Shown here one piece after another: positions 54,890 to 64,000 of a stretch of DNA of 64,000 bases; position 1 is the stretch's first letter; every line of letters begins with the position of its first letter. Source of the DNA: Allacma fusca. Taxonomy: Eukaryota > Arthropoda > Collembola > Symphypleona > Sminthuridae. The position numbers and the translations under genes were made by a program. The notes beneath the pieces are model-generated. The model had not been told where the DNA came from, did no database searches, and saw only the letters and a program-made list of their open reading frames with translations. The DNA lies in contig OX359250.1 in the NCBI GenBank assembly GCA_947179485.1, positions 2,935,661 through 2,999,660 of the forward strand, in the 5' to 3' direction.

Positions 54890-56655
54890 CTACCTACAAG
54901 AGGTATGTCCTCCAAAGAATTCATCCAAAGCGATACTTGGTTCTACGGTCCACGCTTTCTGCAATCACCCCAACTTGACCCCATGCCTGGGAGCTGCCAA
55001 GAACAGCCGCCCAGAGAGACGTATACACTCTCCCCAGGCACAAACCCACCCATAGCAGATAAAGCAAGTGACGAGGAAATTCTCCGAAAGGAGGAGCGGA
55101 AGCCTAAGGTTATCGTTCACCTGATTACAGCATCAACAGGACACGATGTAACCAGCATTGTTGAAAAGTACTCAGATTGGCTGAAGTTGAAAAGGCACAC
55201 TGCCATCTGGTTGAAATTTTTCCAGTGGTTGAAGTCTCACAAGAACGAGAAACAGAATCCCCTGCTTCCAAAGGATCTCGAAGCTGCGGAAAAAGGATGG
55301 ATTTATTTCATGCTACGGGATGCGTTTCCGAGAGAAATTTCCTAGAGCTCTAGCCAGCGACAACAAACTGCACCGAAAGTCCACTATTCTGGCTCTTACA
55401 CCCCGATTACACGAGAACCTGGTCAGGGTGGGCGGCAGAATAGAGAAGTCGAATATTTCATACGACCGTAAGCACCCTATACTCTTACCACGAAACCATT
55501 TAACCAACCTCATCGTCCATTGCACCCATGAACAACTCAACCATGGAGGAACACAACTTAACTTAGCGTTCATACAGAGACGCTACTGGATAATCCGTGG
55601 ACGGAAATTAGTTCAAAAGATCATCCGGGCATGCAAGATCTGTACCATCCATCGTGCCGCCACATCCTATCAGCTGATGGCGGATCTACCGTCATCCCGA
55701 GTCGTGATGACCAGACCATTCACTAACGTGGGGGTTGACTTCGCCGGCCCGGTGGTCCTGAAGTGTTCTATGGGATGGAGTCCAAAAACAACTAAAGCTT
55801 GCATAGCCGTGTATGTATGCTTCTGCACAAAAGCTGTGAATTTAGAGCTGGTGAGTGACCTGTCGACAACAGCATTTATTGCCTCTTTAAGAAGGTTCAC
55901 AGTAAGGCGAGGACTACCTAAAACCTTCCACAGCGACAATGGCTCTAACTTTGTAGGAGCTACACGTGAACTTCAGGAGATTTTAGCCTTTACCCTGGCT
56001 GATGAGTTCCAGACCGAAGTGACTAAGGAGTTGACCAACATGGGAATTTCCTGGTACATGAACCCGCCAGCAGCACCACACATGGGTGGTCTCTGGGAGG
56101 CCGCTGTGAAATCAGCAAAATTTCATCTTCGCCGTACACTGGGAAAAACTCCCTTAAACTATGAAGAGTACGATACTCTATTGAAGGAAGTGGAGGCTAT
56201 CCTCAACTCTAGACCGCTATGCCAAACTCAGTACGGACCAAAATGATCTTGAGGCATTGACACCGGGCCACTTTCGAATTGGAGAACCATTGACAGCTGT
56301 TCCCGAACCGAACTTGACAGAGCTGAAGGTTAACCGCTTGGACCGTTGGCAGCACCAACAGTACATCAAGCAGCACTTCTGGAACCGATGGTATATGGAG
56401 TACCTGCAGCAGCTCCAGAAACGAACAAAGTGGAAAGAGGTGCAAGACAACATGAAGCTGACCGGTTTGGTTGTCATCCGGGAGGAGAATATTCCACTGC
56501 AGAAATGGAAACTAGGGCGAGTTACAACAGTACATATCAACCCAGATGATGAGAAGCAATTAGTGCGTCAAGTTTCCGTAAGGACCACTGATGGGATCTA
56601 CAAGCGGCCAATAACAAAGCTCGTGCTTCTCCCCAGAATTGAAGACCAGGAGTAG
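54890..56655 (+). pseudogene. BEL/Pao integrase region and C-terminal domain, broken
   Basis: After the miniature element the frame continues to ~55345, changes frame near 55320, and carries an integrase H2C2 finger (CTHEQLNHGG ... CKICTIHRA, ~55525-55655) and the DDE core (GVDFAGPVVL at ~55735, TFHSDNGSNFVGA at ~55930, Glu in GGLWEAAVKSAK ~56095). A short frame break near 56245 precedes the BEL-specific C-terminal domain (DUF5641-like; HFRIGEPLTAVPEPNL, LPRIEDQE), which ends with a TAG at 56653-56655. Confidence 0.85.
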
Positions 56656-56834
56656 GAAAAGTGTGCACACATTCGTAATTTTGTCTTTAACTCATGCTAT
56701 TTATTATTTGACTAAGTATGTGCTATAACCACTGTACAGTGCTACTTTAAAACTGGTTTTTATAAAACATTTCAGTATAATTATCTCTCTACCTACAACC
56801 TGTAAAATATTCAATAATATTTTGGTGGGCGGAA

Positions 56835-58142
56835 TGTTTACACAACCTTAATTTATATTTTAATTAGATTCTAAGTCAATGTCCCTTATTAGAATACAGT
56901 GTAAAACCTTCCTATCAGTTGAGAACCTTCGAGGCAGCAAACTCTAGCCTGTTCAATCTATTTTTGAGAAGTTGCTTTTAAAAGGTACGTGCCCAGGTCT
57001 GCGTGCATGCCCAAGTCTGTCCAGAATCCCTAAAAAAGCAACCTCTATGCTTTCACCCATACCTCAAAAAGTGTCTTTTCCTGATATCTCCTGATCAACT
57101 TGATGTAATTCCACTATCAAAAGCTTAAAGTCAATGGGAGATCATTGCGAACCTCCATGAATATTTATGTTCGCGTAACCCTTAAAGTTTAGGAGCCCTT
57201 CGCAAAAATAAACAAAAATTGGAGGCAAATGACGAATTTAAGTTGCATGGTGACCGTTCATTTAACATTGGAAAATATTTGAAGGTGTTCCACTAATCAG
57301 AAATGCATGAAATTGTATCGTAAGACGCTTTTCATAACTAGGATGTTGCTATAAAATTTTGGTGCTGTGATCTTTAAGGTATCACCCCTTAAATATTAGT
57401 TGAATCCTTAAGTTGGATTACCGGTCACTTATGTACATGACATGTTGAGCATTCCAGTTCTTTTTTTCTTTCAATCGTGCAAAAAAAATGCGTCGATTTT
57501 TATTTTTAAGAATAATATTCTTAAAAATTTGTAATTAAATTTTTTAAGGTTTAAATTTTGCACGAATGCAAGAAAACAATGAATCGCTATTCTTTTTTGT
57601 TTACTTGGGCAGGTTTAAATTATAGTAACCAAGTGTTAACACAACTTAGTCCTGTCCAAGTCAACGAAAAATAATGCCGTTTTAGAGTACAAAAAAAGAA
57701 AAAACGGAAAGGAAATACCGCGATGCTAAACAAGTTACCAAATGGTTAATTCGAATAAATTAACTTTTTTTGTCTACGCCTTTGAATATTTAGTACAGTG
57801 TGCTAATACAATCAGTGATCTTTTAACCACCATGATTAAATTCTAACTTTGGGTAAGAGAGTAAGTAAAGTATAAGATTAACTTTGGGGTCCATTAACAC
57901 ATGTCGGATATTAATTAAAATGATGCAGCTATCATACATTAAAGCGCTCTGGATGGTTCAAAAGGTTTTAGCCCTTTCGTGGTTAAAAATCAAGTAAATA
58001 ATCAATTTTTGTAAGCCAAGTTTGAATGTTCCGCGTAAACAAAAATTAGCCAACAATTACGTACTACACTGGCAAAAATCATTATTGTCTGAAATCTTTC
58101 TACTAGGCTGGGAATAGTTTTACAAGTCCAAAAGGTCGAAAT
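56835..58142. other. Putative BEL/Pao 3' LTR start and following non-coding sequence
   Basis: TGTTTACACAACC at 56835 follows the purine tract, as expected for a BEL LTR start. The end is not defined; the terminal TTTACATCTACA at 58869 is the best candidate, which would make an unusually long (~2 kb) LTR or an LTR with inserts. No coding capacity. A 12-bp palindrome (ATTTTTAAGAAT / ATTCTTAAAAAT) is near 57502-57530. Confidence 0.4.
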
Positions 58143-58547
58143 AAACTAATAGCTAAAAAAGCTTAAAAACAGAAGTTGCTTTTGCGCCCTCAAAAGCTGA
58201 AAACAAGTTTTCTGGTAGATGCTGTCAGAATAAATCCCACTAGTTTATTGAAAGTGATGAAAAATCTTGAAATGACGAAAAGCAACGCCACGACATTATT
58301 GTCACTAATGCAGAAATAGCTGTGAAAAAGTTGGTTTGCAATGAATACTGAATTTATCAATTTTGAGATGTAAGTTTATTAGGGGAAAATTATCCATCGT
58401 GGCGTTGCTTTTCGTCATTTCAAGATTTTTCATCACTTTCAATAAACTAGTGGGATTTATTCTGACAGCATCTACCAGAAAACTTGTTTTCAGCTTTTGA
58501 GGGCGCAAAAGCAACTTCTGTTTTTAAGCTTTTTTAGCTATTAGTTT
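58143..58547. repeat. Perfect 151-bp inverted repeat with 103-bp loop
   Basis: By direct comparison, arm 58143-58293 and arm 58397-58547 are reverse complements over 151 bp with no mismatch that I can find. The loop is 58294-58396. The arms are non-coding. Surrounding sequence is decayed, so arm identity implies recent origin, gene conversion, or an assembly/library palindrome artefact. Confidence 0.92.
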
Positions 58548-58869
58548 TTATAATTATTTTTAACCTGACCTTTTTATGCATTTTCCTAATGATAAGCTGA
58601 TTTAAATTTACGTCAATTATGACCCGAGCTAAAATTATTACTTGTAAACCAAAAGAAACAAAAAATGATCCGACTCTGCTCTGAGACTCGAATGAGACAA
58701 CAACTTACCTCTGACTTAAACCATTTTTTCAATAAACTAATATTTTTTATATTGTCACAAGTAACCCCGATTTACTCAGTTTTAGTTTACCATAAACTCG
58801 CATTGCCCAGCACCATTGCAACCTACATCCAGTTACGGCAAATCATAGTGCATGTAGTTTACATCTACA

Positions 58870-60232
58870 ATAGTATCCAAAACTGGGGTCTTATTGTATT
58901 TTAAGGATTTTATGGCGTCTTCCAATTCTATAGCAGTGATTTCAGCATGCAGTGAGTCATCCGATTGCATAGAGGGGTCGTTAAATATTTCCGTAATAGG
59001 CTTCGGGTGTATGATTGAGTCATAGAAATCGGTCCAAGAAGCAATATCTATCGGGCAGTTGGATTGTGGCTTGGAATTAAAATTATATAAAGTTTTCCAG
59101 AATAGTGAGACATTTTTAGGGTTTCGGAGTGCGTATTTTGTTTTGTCTCAATATTCTCGTTTTTCTCTTTCGTGGTGTTACGATACAATTTTTTGGAGGT
59201 ATGGTATGCTAACATTGCACTGTTTTCATACCCAGATTTTCGGAGGGTCTTTTACCTTTGTATCTTTTAATGCTTCTCGACATTCCTTTCCGAACAAGGG
59301 TTTGTTTTTGCGAATTGGATCAGATTTAAATTTCACTATCATATCACCTGCACGTGCAGCTGTTTGTACATCTAGTATAATAGAATCGTAGAATTTTCTA
59401 ACATCAGTACAATTTTCATTATAATTCCCACATAGGGAGTCTAATGTTCTACGAAATTCATCCGCATTTTCAACTTTCCACTGAAACTTAGTTTTGTAGG
59501 CGTTACATTTATCTACCCGGCACGTACTTTGATTTGTCTTATTAAGTATTTCTAGACATGGAAAATGGGGAGAGTCTGTTATACTGAGTATTTCTAGTTG
59601 GGATATCAATTCAAATGTTGACTGATTAGCCCAAATGTGATCAATCGTACTGTTTCCGTTTTCAGAGGTGTGTGTATGGTTGTGTGAGTTTCCCGGCGTG
59701 CGGCCGTTAAGAGTATGCATACTAACTACGTCCGTAAGTTTTCTGCCTCTGGAGTTGATTTTAAGATCAAGGTTGGTTGTTGAAGGAGTTAAGACTGTAT
59801 GGTCAAAAATCCAGTCGTCAGCTTTGGTCAGGTTACCAACTCTAGCATTTAGATCCCCACATTATATAACTGGACTCTCTCCATATTCCTGAATTTTATC
59901 CGCTAAAATATTTTTTAGAAGAAAAATTGTCAGTCATTTGAATTACCAGGTTTAATGTAAGTAAATATTAAAATTAGTTCTACATTAATTGATTGTTGAT
60001 TTAAGATAAACAGTTGGCAAAAAGAGCCGAGCATTTTGAATAATTTAATTGTTATGCATTTTTCTATAAGCTTTGTCAAGCCTCCACTAGGTCTACCCAC
60101 GTTATGATTTTGAGTTGCTAATGTTTCAAAATAATTGTACTTCTTTAAGTAAGTTTCATTAAATCTGCTACTCGTAGAGCATGTTTTGACTAGACAAATA
60201 ATATTTGATTGAGTAATTATCTCTTTGTCCAT
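58870..60232 (-). pseudogene. LINE ORF2 endonuclease (APE) region, broken
   Basis: On the minus strand: an N-terminal segment (SNIICLVKTCSTSSRFNETY), CGDLNARVGNLTKADDW (~59850), then NGRTPGN, STIDHIWAN and DSPHFPC (~59720-59560), the C-terminal APE motifs. It continues through a linker to an RT lead-in (ITAIELEDAIKSLKYNKTP, ~58900). A stop lies in front of CGDLNARVG. It is continuous with the RT part at 50458 once the BEL/Pao insertion is discounted. The known role is target-site nicking for reverse transcription. Confidence 0.8.
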
Positions 60233-60346
60233 AATGTTAAGATTTAATTAAGTTTCATTAAATCTGCTACTCGTAGACCATGTTTTGACGAGACAAATAA
60301 TATTTGATTGAGTAATTAACTCTTTGTCCAAAATGTTTAGATTAAA
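60151..60346. repeat. 99-bp tandem duplication in the LINE endonuclease
   Basis: AAGTTTCATTAAATCTGCTA starts at 60151 and again at 60250. Two ~98-bp copies differ at only a few positions. The period of 99 is divisible by three, so it adds 33 codons without shifting frame. Confidence 0.9.
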
Positions 60347-60468
60347 GAAAGTGCTAATACCATTGCAGTTCCATATTGAGAGTTTAAAACTATTGGATGA
60401 TACAGGGCTGCCGAGTCTTCAGGATGATGAAGGTTTCTGTCGACTGTTCGATTGAGGTGGTAATTGAA

Positions 60469-61141
60469 TTAGTGTTTTGTCCAGTGGCGTGAGCCAGATT
60501 TCTTTTCCTCCCGCATGGTGCTGTTTGGGAAATCTATTTGCATAGATTTTAGATGGGATATTTTCGTGAGTCTTTTGTGAGCAAGGAGAGTATTTAAAAG
60601 TGGCTTTTGGTTTTTGTTGAGGTCATTCGAAATTGAGAATGGGGAGCCCCTTAAATACTTGCATCTAGATTTAAAATCGATTTTTGCTTTCATATCTGGG
60701 AAAGTAAGTTTGATGACATTAGAGAATGTTTTTCCACCGAGTTGTTTGCCTGTGAGGGGGTAGAATCTTGTGTATTTGTTGATGGCTTGGAGGAGAGTAC
60801 GGAAAAATCTAGTGTCCACATCAGGTTTAGGTTTGTTCATTTCCTGGTCGGTGTACACAAGTGCATAAACCTTACTTTTAAGTTCTGGTATGTACGAGCT
60901 CCAGCAAATCCTTGACTTGATATGCAGTTGTGTAACCGTCTTACCGTAGGATTAGGTTGAATTTCCTATCAGGTTCAGCCTTGCATGTGTTCTCGTTTTT
61001 AAGTTGGGCTACTTGTACTTTCAGCTCGTCTATTTGCTTCTGTTGCTCTATCAGCTTCTTTTCCCAGTTTGACGATAGCTCGACAAGTTTGTTATCCAGC
61101 TGTTGAAGCTGTTGCCGCATTTCTTGTATAGTTTGAGCCAA
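60469..61141 (-). pseudogene. LINE ORF1-like protein, broken
   Basis: The minus-strand frame 61141-60941 begins MAQTIQEMRQQLQQLDNKL and is a clear coiled coil (heptads to about residue 50), followed by KFNLILR. After a frame break (60859-60940) a second frame continues (VDTRFFRTLLQAINKYTRF, FSNVIKLTFPDMKAKIDF, SRCKYLRGSPFSISNDL), resembling the RNA-binding half of LINE ORF1 proteins. It sits directly upstream of the endonuclease in transcript sense, as expected for ORF1. Confidence 0.65.
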
Positions 61142-62386
61142 ATCAGTGTCTGCAGTTGTCTGCCCTCCATTTCACTGTTATGTATTCCTTTCCAAGGTTG
61201 GAATTTCAGTCAGGAATTTCAAAGACGGAACTCCAGTATTTTTCATGCGCTGATTTTCAAAAATCCCTCGTCTTCTTTCCAGTCCTTCGCTCCTTCTCAG
61301 ATTTTCACTGACACTGATGCTATTTCGATCTTTGCGAGTAGAATTAATATTTCTTGTTTCACTCCTTCACTCGAGCTAGACAAGGTAGGACCTGCTGGAG
61401 CAGCAAAAGGATCCGCTGTACTTCCGGGGATTTTATAACTCATGTTCTCTTCACTATCGTCAACAAATATAGAATAAACGCCTGAAAGGTTTAAATTCTC
61501 TCCCCTTTTATTAATTCTGTTAAACTGACTGATTTCTGTACCTTGAATATTTTCGTTAATATTTTCGGTTGATCGGTTTTTTTCTACATACCTTTCTGTT
61601 CAATGTGGCATTCCCAACATTTGCCACTGATCTTGCACACTGTCGTGTTCTTCAATGTCTCGGGTTCTCTGGACAGAAATATTTATAACATTTTTCGAAC
61701 CGCTGGTTTCGTTAACTTCGACATTTTGATTTTCTTGTTCACCATTCTTCAAATGCACATTATTACAATAACGTTACCTCTATGATTATTATCGCTTCTT
61801 TATGTATCTTTAAAATTATTATCACTGGCATTATCTGTAAAATTATCAGTAAGACAGGCACATTTTTCACATGATTATTAAAACTTGGTCCTGCTTTAAT
61901 TTAAAAAGTCCAAAATTTTATGGAAATTACATCCTGGACTCCTGGACCCTCTTCTTTGATCGATTGTTTCAGTGTGAGGGTTGAACATAACTTCTTTCTG
62001 AACCGCAGAAGTTTCATTCATTCTTTTATTTCTTCTCATATCTGCTCCTTGTGCGATAGCTTCCCTTGGTACGAATCGTGATCGAAATCTGGTATTCTAT
62101 TTGTGTGTAGGAATAGGCACTGGTTGTACAGGAATATTTAACGGCTGCTGCTGAATAATTTTTGGTGGTTATACCTGTGTCGGCCTTTGAATTATTTCTG
62201 GATTTATAGAAATTCTTTCTGGGGTTGTGAATAAGCTCGAACTTCCAATTTCAGACCTCGAAAAAATACTCAGGTTGATCACTTCTGACAGTTCTTCTTT
62301 CTTGAACTTTTTCTTAAGGTTTTGGTTATGAATTGGGTATCACCTTTTCACTCTGCTGATAAATATCCAAATGTCCATAACCACGT
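61142..62386. other. Unassigned sequence between the LINE and the second gypsy copy
   Basis: No family was recognised. A minus-strand frame starting at ~61441 reads MSYKIPGSTADPFAAPAGPT and is open for about 50 codons; it may belong to the 5' part of the LINE or to gag of another element, but nothing supports a choice. Confidence 0.35.
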
Positions 62387-64000
62387 ATGCCATCGTTTAA
62401 CGTTATAGATATAAGCTCTCCTGACTATCTATATCACTGGGATTGGTGTCCTCCAACTTTAGCTACATTTGTCCAGCTAATTCGATGGTTTATAGGATTA
62501 ATCTGCGACAGTGCTGATGTTTTTGATAACTATGTACTCCCCAACCTAGTAGGAAGGATCAATTCTTCCCTGATTCTGGAGATGGGAGTAATTGAGAAGG
62601 TTAATGAGCCTACTGAATGGTGTGCACCTTGTGTATGTTTAACGAAAACCAATGGGGACATTAGAGTTTGCAGTGACTTTATAGAACAATAAATCTGTGC
62701 AGAGAGAAAACTATCCTATGCCTAATGTAGAACACTCCTGAGCAAAAATGGCTGGAGCAGTAATGTTTTCTAAACTTGACCAGAATAATGGGTTTTGGCA
62801 AGCTAAATTAAATGCAAATTCGAAATTACTGACAACTTTCATTACACCATTCGGAAAATACTGCTATCTACGCGTTCCTTTTGGTATATCATCGGCTCCT
62901 GAATATTTCAACAAGCAAGTATCTGAAATTTTACTTGAATTGCCTGGCGTGTGCAATCACACCAACGATACTTGCTTTTGGGAGAAGTCTGTCGATGAAC
63001 ATGACGACAACTAGAGACAATTCTAAAAGTAAATCAATTCTTGCTCCGCTGAATAATTTACTAAACAAAGAATTTCATTGGGGAGAGGCAGAACAAAATT
63101 CATTTGAAGCGGTAATAAAATTCCTGACTTCGAGATCCACACTTGCTATCTGATTTAAATAAACACACTATAGTGTCAGTTGGTTCATCGTCCTATGGGC
63201 TTGGTGCCATACTTCGTCAAGTACAAAATGACCAAACTGTCCGAGTTGTAGCTTGCTCTTCCCGTACTTTGACCAAAACGGATAGAGGTTATGCACAAAT
63301 TGAAAAGGGAGCATTGGCTTGTGCTTGGGGCTGTGAGCGATTTAGTGACTTTATCACAGGCATCCAATTTACACTGGAGACTGACCATAAACCGTTGTTA
63401 TCCATCATGAAAATCAAATTGTGGGATGAACTTAGACCAAGGTTACTGGGGTTTAGAATGCGCTTGATGCGGTATACGTACAATATTGTATACGTTCCGG
63501 GTAAAGAGTTAATCCCAGCTGACGTGCTATCTAGAAAACCCTTGGATAATCTTGACAAAAGTGACTTGGAAGAGGAGATGGAAGCGCAGGGTAGTATGTT
63601 AATGTCAAACATTCCTTCTTCTGAGAAAAAGATTCAAGAAATTTTTCAAGCCCAACAACTTGATCCGATATGCAATAAATTGCATAAATATATATGCGAA
63701 GGTTGGCCAAAGGTAAAAATGTTAGACAATTATGAAACAATTTTTCGTGGGGCGTGATGATTTAAACATACAACAAGGTACTATCATGCGAAATTGTAGA
63801 ATTCTGATTCCACATAAACTACATGACATTCTCCAGGGAATACATGCTGGCCACTTAGGAATAACTAAGTGTAGAGCCAGGGCAAAGGAATCAGTGTGGT
63901 GGCCTGGTATTTCTGGGCAAATTAAAAATATCTGTGAACAATGTACTATATGCGTACAACATAAAGTGAACAGATGTGAGCCTCTCATTCCTTCTGCATT
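62387..64000 (+). pseudogene. Second Ty3/gypsy pol, frameshifted, cut by window end
   Basis: RT lead-in (SSLILEMGVIEKVNEPTEW, ~62570), RT core (MFSKLDQNNGFWQAKL, TTFITPFGKYCYLRVPFGIS, ~62765-62890) with the YxDD site reading HTNDT, RNase H (SSYGLGAILRQ, TDHKPLLSI, ~63190-63400), LSRKP-type connector, and an integrase zinc finger (HAGHLG ... CEQCTICVQH, ~63845-63960). Frames change near 62690, 63015, 63150 and 63757. The subgroup differs from the copy at 43.5 kb. The remainder of the integrase lies beyond the window. Confidence 0.85.

Larger units (their letters stand above)
50454..58869 (+). mobile_element. BEL/Pao retrotransposon inserted in the LINE, decayed
   Basis: LINE ORF2 homology stops at ~50458 and resumes at ~58870. 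Between them is a plus-strand BEL/Pao copy: leader with TTTGGTCCTTCGAACC, gag, pol and a 3' end with the purine tract GGTGGGCGGAATG before TGTTTACAC at 56835, where a 3' LTR should begin. No full 5' LTR is present. A 12-bp near-repeat (TTTATATCTACA at 50454-50465, TTTACATCTACA at 58858-58869) marks the two junctions; it could be a target duplication or the shared last bases of two LTRs. Two later insertions interrupt it. Confidence 0.8.

Noticed and set aside
62387..64000. The right-end gypsy pol as a continuation of the gypsy copy at 43.5-48 kb
   Set aside because: Its RT and RNase H motifs differ in sequence and it repeats domains already present in the other copy, so it is a separate element.

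Overview
This is a eukaryotic nuclear window, most likely from an arthropod. It is AT-rich, has intron-split genes with GT-AG junctions, and carries Ty3/gypsy, BEL/Pao, non-LTR and hAT-type elements. Species cannot be named from the sequence. Everything below comes from reading the bases and translations; no database search was run.

Three host genes occupy the left half. (1) 6.4-13.2 kb, plus strand: a MAP3K12/MAP3K13 (DLK/LZK, Drosophila wallenda) dual-leucine-zipper kinase in about 11 exons, with kinase domain, zipper and long acidic/serine-rich tail. (2) 18.6-23.6 kb, minus strand: a nuclear-type protein with the C-terminal domain of ANKRD11/ANKRD12, a long Ser/Thr/Asn/Gly-rich region and no ankyrin repeats that I can see. 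(3) 26.4-31.2 kb, plus strand: paraplegin (SPG7), the mitochondrial inner-membrane m-AAA protease subunit, 13 exons, complete and apparently intact. Genes 2 and 3 are head to head. From memory, ANKRD11 and SPG7 are also divergent neighbours on human 16q24.3, so this may be very old microsynteny.

The spacers and the right half are transposon-rich. At least six elements end in inverted repeats flanked by 8-bp (in two cases 7-bp or mismatched) target duplications: 190-694, 20151-20518, 33778-34758, 34859-36444, 37969-38755 and 54492-54881. Several are unusual because most of their interior is a degenerate short-period array. A larger hAT-like element (40581-48210, 8-bp duplication) encloses a broken Ty3/gypsy copy.

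From 40.2 to 61.1 kb the backbone is one minus-strand LINE (ORF1, endonuclease, reverse transcriptase, C-terminal zinc-knuckle segment) split by later insertions: the hAT-like element with its gypsy interior, an unassigned ~0.8-kb insert, and a BEL/Pao element. The BEL/Pao copy is itself interrupted by a 410-bp retroposon-like insert with a 15-bp duplication and by a 390-bp terminal-inverted-repeat element. A perfect 151-bp inverted repeat lies near its right end. The last 1.6 kb is a second, frameshifted Ty3/gypsy pol that runs off the window. All retroelement reading frames are broken.
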